Below are positions 1-5,836 of a stretch of DNA of 9,150 bases, one piece after another. The stretch's first letter is position 1. The number at the start of each line of letters is the position of its first letter. Location: positions 1-9,150 of the forward strand of contig CAKUAM010000082.1 in the NCBI GenBank assembly GCA_934636305.1. The letters are read 5' to 3'. This DNA is from an uncultured Oscillospiraceae bacterium. GTDB taxonomy: Bacteria; Bacillota; Clostridia; Oscillospirales; Oscillospiraceae. The translations under genes were made by a program, and so were the position numbers. Below the pieces are notes generated by a model. That model searched no databases, was not told the DNA's origin, and saw nothing but the letters and a program-made list of their open reading frames with translations.

Positions 1-692
1 TTCGTCGGGAAATCCGGGCCCTTGATATAGTCCATGAGGTCTGCCAGCTCCGCCTCCGGGTTTTCCAGAATGCAGATGCAGGCGTTGATGACCTCGGTCA
101 GATTGTGCGGCGGGATATTCGTCGCCATGCCGACGGCGATGCCGGACGAGCCGTTGACCAGCAGGTTCGGGAAGCGCGACGGAAGGACGCGCGGTTCCTT
201 CCTCGATTCATCGAAGTTCGGGTCCCACAGGACGGTTTCCTTGTCGATATCGCGCAGCATCTCGTTGCAGAGCTTCGACATGCGCGCCTCGGTGTATCGG
301 TAAGCCGCGGGGGGATCGCCGTCGACGGAGCCGAAGTTGCCGTGGCCGTCGACGAGCGGATAGCGCATGGAGAAATCCTGCGCCAGACGGACCATCGCGT
401 CGTAGACCGATGCGTCGCCGTGCGGATGGTACCGGCCCAGTACGTCGCCGACGCACGTCGCCGACTTTTTGAACGGCTTGTCGGAGGTGAGGCCGTCCTC
501 GTACATGGCGTAGAGGATGCGGCGGTGGACGGGCTTTAAGCCGTCTCGCACATCGGGCAGCGCGCGGCCGACAATGACGGACATCGCGTAGTCGATGTAC
601 GAGCTTTTCATCTCATGCACAAGCTCTGACTGTACGATCCGCTGTTCCGGGAACATGATATCCTCGGGCTTGTAGTCTTTTTTATGTGCCAT
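1..692 (-). CDS. gyrA: DNA gyrase subunit A, N-terminal 230 codons (partial)
   Basis: GyrA is the DNA breakage-reunion subunit of the A2B2 gyrase that introduces negative supercoils ahead of replication forks. The start is the ATG at 692-690, preceded by a good AAAGGAG site at 708-702; the gene continues past the left edge. The protein opens [20 protein letters not shown], then shows the family blocks for dimer and DNA contact ([21 protein letters not shown]), the winged-helix quinolone-resistance region ([12 protein letters not shown], residues 90-101) and the RYTEAR motif, whose Tyr133 matches the catalytic Tyr122 of E. coli. The residue matching E. coli Ser83 is Ala94; the Asp87 match, Asp98, is kept. 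Third codon positions are about 83% G/C by hand count, well above dnaA and most of gyrB. A 195-bp gap containing a palindromic element separates it from gyrB, so it may have its own promoter, although none is obvious. Identification is certain. Confidence 0.98.
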   Translation of the reverse strand, partial: MAHKKDYKPEDIMFPEQRIVQSELVHEMKSSYIDYAMSVIVGRALPDVRDGLKPVHRRILYAMYEDGLTSDKPFKKSATCVGDVLGRYHPHGDASVYDAMVRLAQDFSMRYPLVDGHGNFGSVDGDPPAAYRYTEARMSKLCNEMLRDIDKETVLWDPNFDESRKEPRVLPSRFPNLLVNGSSGIAVGMATNIPPHNLTEVINACICILENPEAELADLMDYIKGPDFPT

Positions 693-707
693 TTATGCTT
701 TCTCCTT

Positions 708-872
708 TGTGGGGGGCCGATGCCGGTCACAGCCGTTTGCGGCGAAGGAGCGTTACGGATGTGATCTGCCGCTTGCCGGTACATATCGGCCCGCGCAGGA
801 TGCACCGGTTTATCGGTAATTTCAGGCGAAATCGCAGCAGATTCAGGGCCGATGTGGGCATCGGCCCCTACA
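708..872. repeat. MITE-like 165-bp element with inverted terminal repeats, gyrB-gyrA intergenic
   Basis: The gap between gyrB and gyrA is almost entirely one structured element. Its left end (708-724, TGTGGGGGGCCGATGCC) and right end (857-872, complement TGTAGGGGCCGATGCC) are near-identical inverted repeats. Nested inside are a perfect 9-bp stem GGGCCGATG / CATCGGCCC (846-854 with 859-867, 4-nt loop) and a further copy of the inverted core at 785-792 that can pair with 714-721. There is no coding potential and no transposase. The left end runs into the gyrA ribosome site (702-708), so the element forms nearly all of the gyrA leader. From memory, similar GTAGGGGC-type palindromes are dispersed through clostridial genomes; that family assignment is unverified. 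No clear target duplication is visible. Confidence 0.6.
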
Positions 873-887
873 AAAGATTGACTGGAA

Positions 888-2846
888 TCAGATATCCAGA
901 TTCACGACGTATTTCGCGTTTTCCTCGATGAATTCCTTGCGCGGCTCGACGTCCTCGCCCATGAGGACGGTGAAGATCTGGTCGGCCTGCACGGCGTCCT
1001 CGAGCGTGATGCGGCGGAGCGTGCGCGTGGTGGGATCCATGGTCGTCTCCCACAGCTCGTGCGGGTTCATTTCGCCGAGGCCCTTATACCGGGCAATATC
1101 GACCTTCGCGTTCGGATTGTCCGCGCGCATTTCGGCGGAGAGCCGGTCGCGCTCGGGGTCGGAATACGCAACGCGCTGCGTCTTGCCGCGCGAGAGCTTG
1201 TAAAGCGGCGGGACGGCGGAATAGACGTATCCATGCTCGATGAGCGGCCGCATGAAGCGGAAGAAGAACGTCAGCAGCAGCGTGCGGATATGACTGCCGT
1301 CAACATCGGCATCGGCCATAATAATGACCTTGTGATAGCGGAGCTTGTCCAGATTAAACTCATCGCCGATTCCGGCGCCAAGCGCCGTAATGACCGGCTG
1401 CAGCTTATCATTGCCGTAGACCTTATCTGCTCTTGCCTTTTCCACGTTCAGCATCTTGCCCCAAAGCGGCAAAATAGCCTGGAAGCGCGAATCACGTCCC
1501 TGCGTTGCAGAGCCGCCTGCAGAGTCGCCCTCGACGATGTAAATTTCCGTCAGTGTGGGGTCTGTATCGTTGCAGTCGCGCAGCTTATCCGGCATCTGGC
1601 CGGACTCCAGACCTGTCTTGCGCCGGATAGCCTCTCTGGCCTTCCGTGCAGCTTCACGCGCGCGGTTTGCCATCATAGCCTTATCCAAAATGATTTTGGC
1701 CACAGCCGGATTTTCTTCCAAGAACTCAGACAGCTGCTGCGTGACAATGTTGCTGACCAGCGTGCGCATCGACGCATTGCCGAGCTTGGCCTTCGTCTGG
1801 CCCTCAAACTGCGCCTCGGTCAGCTTGACCGAGACAATTGCCGTCAGACCCTCGCGCACATCATCACCGGAGACCTTGTCGTCCCCCTTGATAAGTCCCT
1901 TTTTCACGCCATAGGCATTGAGGACATTTGTAAGAGCTCGTTTAAAGCCCTCTTCGTGCATGCCGCCCTCCGGCGTATGGATATCATTTGCAAACGAGAC
2001 GATTGTGGACGTGAACGAATCATTATACTGCAGCGCAACCTCTGCCGTGTCGTCGCCCTTTGTTCCGGACATATAAATGACCTGCTCATGCAGCGGCGTC
2101 TTATGCCGGTTGTACCACTGGACAAATTCACGGATACCACCCTCATAGCACATGGAATCCGCGCGCTCCTTCTCTGGCTTTGCTGCAGAGTCGATTCGCT
2201 CATCGCGGATGGTAATATGCAGTCCGGCATTCAGAAACGCCTGCTCCCGCATTCTCGTGTGCAGCGTCTCATAGTCATATTCCAGCGTATCAAACATCTC
2301 CGGATCCGGCTTGAAGGTAACCTTTGTACCATGCTGATCCGTCGTACCGATGACGCGCATCTCCTGCAGAATGTGACCGCGGGAGAATTTCATCTGATAA
2401 ATTTTTCCGTCACGGCTGACCTCAACCTCCAGCCATTCCGACAGCGCATTGACGACAGACGCGCCAACGCCGTGCAGACCGCCGGAAACCTTATATCCGC
2501 CGCCGCCAAATTTGCCGCCCGCATGCAGTACTGTGTATACGACCTCAAGTGCAGGCTTGCCTGTCTGCGGCTGGATATCAACAGGGATTCCGCGGCCATC
2601 GTCCGTGACAGTAATTGTATTGCCCTCATTGATGATGACAACGATATGCTTGCAAAAACCGGCCAGCGCTTCGTCGACCGCGTTATCCACAATCTCGTAG
2701 ACAAGATGATGCAGACCGGATACGCTGGTGGAACCGATGTACATGCCAGGGCGCTTACGTACTGCCTCCAGGCCCTCAAGAACCTGAATCTGACTTGCAT
2801 CATATTCCTTTTCTGCATCCAATATATTCTTTACTTCTTCACTCAT
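888..2846 (-). CDS. gyrB: DNA gyrase subunit B
   Basis: ATPase subunit of gyrase, 652 residues, normal for Gram-positive GyrB. The GHKL ATPase domain shows Glu51 and Asn55 in [13 protein letters not shown] (catalytic base and Mg-binding Asn), DDGRGIPV (82-89) and GGLHGVGAS (122-130). The transducer carries the [12 protein letters not shown] block (346-357). The TOPRIM domain has EGDSAGG (439-445) and the acidic triad Asp512/514/516 in [14 protein letters not shown]. The C-terminus ends in the typical [15 protein letters not shown]. Trp462 sits in the block usually written PLRGK/PLKGK, at the position of E. coli Lys447. The start ATG at 2846 overlaps the remB stop by 8 bp, with AAAGGGG upstream inside remB, so translation is probably coupled. 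Codon usage changes abruptly near 1310: the last ~140 codons use about 86% G/C at third positions against about 57-61% before that. Confidence 0.98.
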   Translation of the reverse strand: MSEEVKNILDAEKEYDASQIQVLEGLEAVRKRPGMYIGSTSVSGLHHLVYEIVDNAVDEALAGFCKHIVVIINEGNTITVTDDGRGIPVDIQPQTGKPALEVVYTVLHAGGKFGGGGYKVSGGLHGVGASVVNALSEWLEVEVSRDGKIYQMKFSRGHILQEMRVIGTTDQHGTKVTFKPDPEMFDTLEYDYETLHTRMREQAFLNAGLHITIRDERIDSAAKPEKERADSMCYEGGIREFVQWYNRHKTPLHEQVIYMSGTKGDDTAEVALQYNDSFTSTIVSFANDIHTPEGGMHEEGFKRALTNVLNAYGVKKGLIKGDDKVSGDDVREGLTAIVSVKLTEAQFEGQTKAKLGNASMRTLVSNIVTQQLSEFLEENPAVAKIILDKAMMANRAREAARKAREAIRRKTGLESGQMPDKLRDCNDTDPTLTEIYIVEGDSAGGSATQGRDSRFQAILPLWGKMLNVEKARADKVYGNDKLQPVITALGAGIGDEFNLDKLRYHKVIIMADADVDGSHIRTLLLTFFFRFMRPLIEHGYVYSAVPPLYKLSRGKTQRVAYSDPERDRLSAEMRADNPNAKVDIARYKGLGEMNPHELWETTMDPTTRTLRRITLEDAVQADQIFTVLMGEDVEPRKEFIEENAKYVVNLDI

Positions 2847-3129
2847 ATTGTTTCCCCTTTACAGGATTGGAATCCCGCCGTGTCTGCTGAAAGCGCTTTT
2901 CCAGAATTGCGGCGTTATATTTTGTCAGGTATACGCGGCGCAGCCCATATTCACTCGTCACAAGAAAGGACTTTGGCAGCTCATCTGTTGCTTCTACAAC
3001 TGCGCCGGTCTGCTGTGCCTGCTTCAAAAAACTTCTGGTCCATTTGGAGCTCGACGTATTATCCAGATCAAAGATACCGACGAGCGTATCTGCGCGCACG
3101 GAGAAATCTCCGCCGATATTTATATACAA
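2839..3129 (-). CDS. remB: RemB/YaaB family (DUF370) extracellular matrix regulator-like protein, TTG start
   Basis: Small 96-residue protein between recF and gyrB, exactly where Bacillus subtilis carries yaaB (remB). The N-terminal [20 protein letters not shown] and the following DLDNTSSS segment fit the DUF370/RemA-RemB fold. RemA is a DNA-binding activator of matrix genes; RemB is its less understood paralogue, so the role here is inferred from family and position. The start is the TTG at 3129-3127, the only start that sits behind a strong GGAGGAAACACC site; it overlaps the last 10 bp of recF. The 3' end overlaps gyrB by 8 bp. At 96 residues it is somewhat longer than the B. subtilis protein of about 80 residues, with a basic tail ([20 protein letters not shown]). 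No signal peptide or membrane segment. Confidence 0.88.
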   Translation of the reverse strand: MYINIGGDFSVRADTLVGIFDLDNTSSSKWTRSFLKQAQQTGAVVEATDELPKSFLVTSEYGLRRVYLTKYNAAILEKRFQQTRRDSNPVKGKQYE

Positions 3130-4238
3130 GGTGTTTCCTCCTGTACTGCTCCATGTTCGATCAGAATCCGCTTTCCAATGCCTGTCAGCCGCTCCGGCTC
3201 ACAGCATGTGATCAGCACCTGTCCGGTTTTGATCTGGTTGAGCACAAAATCCTGCCGTCTGGCATCCAACTCTGACAATACATCATCCAGCAGCAATACC
3301 GGCTCCTCGCCGGTATCTCTGCGGAACAGTTCGCGTTCTGCGAGCTTCAGACTGATTGCCGCGGTCCGCGTCTGTCCCTGTGATCCGTAGGCCTTCACAG
3401 AAAGTTCGTCCAGCTTTGCTTCAAAATCATCCTTATGAGGCCCGGTCAGGCATTGGCCGGATTCCAGCTCTGCATGATAATGTGCCTGCTGATGCTCTAA
3501 AATCTGATAAAAAATCTCCGTCTTTTCCGCAAAAGGATCTGTAACCGTGGAAACGGTCTGATACAAGAGAGAAAGCTGCTCTTTTCCGCCGGAAAAGTCC
3601 ATATGGTAAACCGCTGCCTGCCGTGACAGCTCCTGCAGATACCTCGCCCGGTAGGAAATCAGAATAGAACCGACCTGCGCCATCCGGTAATTGAACTCCG
3701 GCAGCGGATCCAACAAGGATGGCCGCTCCCGGTAGTCCTTTAAGATTCTGGATTTGTTGTCGTACAGCTTCTGATATTCCGCAAGTGCCTGTGCATAGCC
3801 GGGCCGTAGCTGGCACAGCGCAGCATCCATCAGCTTCCGTCGTCCGGCGGCGCCGCTTTTCAGAATGAGAAGATCGTCCGGACAAAACAGAACTGTCGTC
3901 AACACGCCCGGCAGCGCCGCAGCCGTCCGCTGCTTGACACCGCCGATATAGAGCTGCCGCGGCCGTCTCGCTGTAAACAGCACTGCACGGATGGACTGTT
4001 CCCGCCCGCCGGAGTACAGTTCGCAGCTCAGATCGGCAAATTCTGCGCCAAATCGGATAAGCTCCTGATTACGCGTGGTGCGAAAACTCTTCCCGATTGA
4101 CAGATATGAGACAGCTTCCAGCAGATTTGTTTTTCCCTGTGCATTTTCCCCGACGATCAGATTCACGCCTGGGTGCAGCGTAACCGAAAGCTGCTTATAA
4201 TTACGGAAGTCGTACAGCTGGAGAGACCGGATATTCAT
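3120..4238 (-). CDS. recF: DNA replication and repair protein RecF
   Basis: RecF is an SMC/ABC-like ATPase of the RecFOR pathway that helps load RecA at single-strand gaps and stalled forks. The 372-residue protein begins MNIRSLQLYDFRNYKQL. It shows a Walker A GENAQGKT (residues 30-37), the TGPHKDD block (265-271), an ABC-type signature GSQGQTRT (about 285-292) and Walker B plus D-loop LLLDDVLSELD (315-325). The chosen ATG at 4238 shares an ATGA overlap with the upstream yaaA stop and gives the conserved family N-terminus; an in-frame ATG 8 codons earlier (4262) would lie inside yaaA and adds non-conserved residues. The gene ends in TAA at 3122-3120, inside the remB start region. Placement between yaaA and remB matches the standard origin operon. 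Confidence 0.97.
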   Translation of the reverse strand: MNIRSLQLYDFRNYKQLSVTLHPGVNLIVGENAQGKTNLLEAVSYLSIGKSFRTTRNQELIRFGAEFADLSCELYSGGREQSIRAVLFTARRPRQLYIGGVKQRTAAALPGVLTTVLFCPDDLLILKSGAAGRRKLMDAALCQLRPGYAQALAEYQKLYDNKSRILKDYRERPSLLDPLPEFNYRMAQVGSILISYRARYLQELSRQAAVYHMDFSGGKEQLSLLYQTVSTVTDPFAEKTEIFYQILEHQQAHYHAELESGQCLTGPHKDDFEAKLDELSVKAYGSQGQTRTAAISLKLAERELFRRDTGEEPVLLLDDVLSELDARRQDFVLNQIKTGQVLITCCEPERLTGIGKRILIEHGAVQEETPCI

Positions 4239-4489
4239 GCGGATTCTTCCGTGACGCGCCAAGTATTCGATAAGAAGCTGACGGTATCTCCCGGATGCAG
4301 CTTTTTCCCGCGCATGGTACAGACCTCACCATTGACGAGCACCTGCCCATCCTGAATAAATGTCTTTGCCATACCCCCGGATTCAATTGCATTGCAGAAT
4401 TTCAGAAAATCCTGCAGCTTGATAAACTCAGTATGGATCGGAATATCTATGATACCGTCTGCGAGCTTTTTCGTGACTCTTACCTTCAT
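4235..4489 (-). CDS. yaaA: S4-domain RNA-binding protein, YaaA type
   Basis: An 84-residue protein consisting mostly of an S4 RNA-binding domain (IKLQDFLKFCN ... GGMAKTFIQDGQVLVNGEV, roughly residues 23-70). The pattern of a KLQDFLKF helix followed by a GxVxVNGE turn is the S4 alpha-L motif that binds structured RNA, also seen in ribosomal protein S4. Small S4 proteins encoded between dnaN and recF are standard in Firmicutes; a role in ribosome assembly or RNA binding is assumed, not proved. The start ATG at 4489 follows the dnaN stop by one base, with a GGGGGA site in the last dnaN codons. The gene overlaps recF by 4 bp (ATGA). The symbol is the B. subtilis positional name, unrelated to E. 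coli yaaA. Confidence 0.9.
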   Translation of the reverse strand: MKVRVTKKLADGIIDIPIHTEFIKLQDFLKFCNAIESGGMAKTFIQDGQVLVNGEVCTMRGKKLHPGDTVSFLSNTWRVTEESA

Positions 4490-4490
4490 G

Positions 4491-5603
4491 TTATTCCCCC
4501 GCTTTCAGCCGGACCGGCAGAACCATATAGCTGTATCTTTCAGAAGTATCGCACGGATTCATAACGATAGGGCTCAGTCCATTGACCAACTCCATCGAGC
4601 ATTCTGCGTCCGGGATCGCACGCAACGCATCCAGCAGATACCGGCAGTTGAAGCCGATTTCCATATCCTGCCCATCACCTGCAATCTGGCAGACGTCGTG
4701 CGCTTCACCAATCGTAGATACAGAACGGAAGTCTGCCGTATTTTCACCAAATTTGCAGCGAACCGGACTTTTCAGTTTCTCCGAAATCACAAGACCGACA
4801 CGCTCAATGGAATCTGTCATTTTTGCAACGTTGACTGCCAGCTTTATGGGCTGGTTCTGCGGCAGAACGCGTCGCCAATCGAGAAATTCGCCCTCAAGCA
4901 GACGGCAGACCAGCGTAGCTTCTCCGATGGTAAAGAGAATATGCTTGCTGCCAAGATAGAACGTGCAGGGATCATCTGTATCGGAAAGGATTTTTTCTGT
5001 TTCCTTCAGTGCAGCAGCCGGCACGACGAATTTCAGCTCACGACCAATGGAATCTTCTGTTTTCCAGCGGCGCAGCGCCAGTCTGTATCCATCGACAGCC
5101 ACAACTGTGATGGAATGATCCTCCACTTCAAATAAGCAGCCGGTATGGATGGGACGAGCCTGGTTTTCACTGACGGCAAAGCTTGTTCCGCCGATCATAG
5201 CCTTCAGCTCATTCTGCGGAAGCGTGATTCCCTTTTCAGAATCAACCTCCGGCAGCTCCGGATAATCATCGGAGGACATTGCTGTAATCGTAAAAGAGGA
5301 AATGCCGCCGCGGATCGAGACCTTGAAGTTGGCATCGACGCTAATGGAGACAGTATCGTCCGGAAGTTTGCGGATGATATCAAAAAACAGTCTTGCCGGC
5401 AGGATGCATGCGCCGGTTTCCTGAATATCTGCCTCAATGGAAACGGTAATGCCCGTCTCTAGATTATAGCCGGAAAGTGTGACCTTGACACCTGCGCGGA
5501 TAAAGATCCCCTCGAGTGCAGGGATTGTGCTTTTTTGTGCGACTGTGCGGGAGGCAACGGAGACTGCGTTGACAAGCGCATTTTTTTCACAGGTAAATTT
5601 CAT
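4491..5603 (-). CDS. dnaN: DNA polymerase III sliding clamp, beta subunit
   Basis: The beta clamp forms a ring around DNA that tethers DNA polymerase III and recruits many replication and repair proteins. The product is 370 residues, in the usual 366-380 range, with the three-domain clamp layout: domain 1 MKFTCEKNAL through SGYNLETGI (44-52) and LFFDIIRKLP (72-81); domain 2 with FEVEDHSITVVAVDGYRLALRR (158-179); domain 3 with FNCRYLLDALRAI (318-330) and the C-terminal YSYMVLPVR (357-365), which contributes to the protein-binding cleft. The ATG at 5603 is preceded by GGAGG at a 7-nt spacing. The frame stays open upstream into oriC, but that extension is not protein-like. It is the first gene left of oriC, transcribed with the leftward fork. 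Confidence 0.98.
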   Translation of the reverse strand: MKFTCEKNALVNAVSVASRTVAQKSTIPALEGIFIRAGVKVTLSGYNLETGITVSIEADIQETGACILPARLFFDIIRKLPDDTVSISVDANFKVSIRGGISSFTITAMSSDDYPELPEVDSEKGITLPQNELKAMIGGTSFAVSENQARPIHTGCLFEVEDHSITVVAVDGYRLALRRWKTEDSIGRELKFVVPAAALKETEKILSDTDDPCTFYLGSKHILFTIGEATLVCRLLEGEFLDWRRVLPQNQPIKLAVNVAKMTDSIERVGLVISEKLKSPVRCKFGENTADFRSVSTIGEAHDVCQIAGDGQDMEIGFNCRYLLDALRAIPDAECSMELVNGLSPIVMNPCDTSERYSYMVLPVRLKAGE

Positions 5604-5650
5604 GAAGGTTCCTCCGTTTCTTCTTTCAAGAGAAAGAAAGGATTTTTTTT

Positions 5651-5669
5651 TAGAAGTACGTAGCAGTAG
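5651..5669 (-). promoter_or_regulatory. DnaA-trio unwinding element
   Basis: On the minus strand this reads CTACTGCTACGTACTTCTA. Its complement read 3'-5' is a run of GAT-type triplets (GAT GAC GAT, a small interruption, then GAA GAT), the pattern described as the DnaA-trio to which DnaA loads on single strands in B. subtilis. It begins 10 nt after a TTTTCCACA DnaA box and is followed by nine A, the expected box, trio, A/T-rich geometry. The interrupted phasing is a departure from the ideal repeat. Confidence 0.65.
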
Positions 5670-5679
5670 GGAAATTTTA

Positions 5680-5688
5680 TGTGGAAAA
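5680..5688 (-). promoter_or_regulatory. DnaA box (TTTTCCACA), origin-proximal to the trio element
   Basis: One mismatch to TTATNCACA. It is the box closest to the DnaA-trio element and points towards it, so it is the best candidate for the anchoring box of the unwinding system. Confidence 0.7.
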
Positions 5689-5719
5689 GTGGAATTAAGC
5701 CTGATGCTGCAAGTATTTT

Positions 5720-5728
5720 TTATCCACA
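5720..5728 (+). promoter_or_regulatory. DnaA box, perfect TTATCCACA
   Basis: Exact match to the high-affinity consensus. It is paired with a divergent one-mismatch box at 5735-5743 (TCATTCACA on the minus strand); the pair spans part of a 17-bp unit repeated at 5815-5831. Confidence 0.9.
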
Positions 5729-5734
5729 GCCCTG

Positions 5735-5743
5735 TGTGAATGA
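5735..5743 (-). promoter_or_regulatory. DnaA box, one mismatch (TCATTCACA)
   Basis: Minus-strand box differing from TTATNCACA only at position 2. It lies 6 bp from the perfect box at 5720-5728, in the opposite orientation. Confidence 0.6.
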
Positions 5744-5752
5744 TCGTTTCTG

Positions 5753-5761
5753 TTATCCACA
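5753..5761 (+). promoter_or_regulatory. DnaA box, perfect TTATCCACA
   Basis: Exact consensus match, in the same orientation as the box at 5720-5728 and 33 bp from it (about three helical turns). Confidence 0.9.
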
Positions 5762-5768
5762 GGCATTT

Positions 5769-5790
5769 CTGTGAAACATGTGTTTCACAG
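5769..5790. repeat. Perfect 22-bp palindrome inside oriC
   Basis: Two perfect 10-bp arms, CTGTGAAACA (5769-5778) and TGTTTCACAG (5781-5790), flank a TG centre. Each arm contains TGTTTCACA, two mismatches from a DnaA box, so it could be an inverted weak-box pair or the operator of a separate dimeric origin regulator. Confidence 0.7.
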
Positions 5791-5827
5791 TTGCACACAG
5801 GTATCCACTGTGGAATCCACAGCCCTG

Positions 5828-5836
5828 TGTGGAAAA
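5828..5836 (-). promoter_or_regulatory. DnaA box, one mismatch (TTTTCCACA), abutting the dnaA stop
   Basis: Identical to the trio-proximal box at 5680-5688. It ends one base before the dnaA stop codon at 5837-5839. Weaker copies (GAATCCACA 5813-5821, GTATCCACT 5801-5809, TTGCACACA 5791-5799, two mismatches each) lie beside it. Confidence 0.65.

Larger units (their letters stand above)
5722..5831. repeat. 17-bp direct repeat in oriC (5722-5738 and 5815-5831)
   Basis: The unit ATCCACAGCCCTGTGTG occurs twice, 93 bp apart in the same orientation. Each copy carries a box-like sequence on each strand (…ATCCACA / TGTGNAA…), and its core CACAGCCCTGTG is itself palindromic. The copies bracket the palindrome and the second perfect DnaA box. 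Confidence 0.75.
5604..5836. other. oriC: Chromosomal replication origin (oriC), dnaA-dnaN intergenic region
   Basis: This 233-bp gap holds two perfect TTATCCACA DnaA boxes, three one-mismatch boxes and several weaker copies, then a DnaA-trio-like stretch and an A/T-rich run next to dnaN. In Firmicutes the region downstream of dnaA is where DnaA opens DNA (shown for B. subtilis), so this is very likely the unwinding origin. Read on the dnaA strand, the order is boxes (5836 to 5680), 10-nt spacer, trio element (5669-5651), then a run of nine A (5650-5642). The distribution of boxes suggests a single compact origin rather than two large clusters; only one box was found upstream of dnaA. Confidence 0.9.

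Noticed and set aside
1059..3275. A 738-codon open frame on the plus strand opposite gyrB and remB.
   Set aside because: It is antisense to recognised GyrB/RemB codons, has no family features and arises from the codon bias of gyrB.
4239..4262. An earlier ATG for recF at 4262.
   Set aside because: It lies inside yaaA, adds eight non-conserved residues, and the ATGA overlap start at 4238 matches the family N-terminus.
5621..5638. TTCTTTC/GAAAGAA hairpin in the dnaN leader.
   Set aside because: Purine/pyrimidine simple sequence near the ribosome site; weak stem, no T tract, no clear role.
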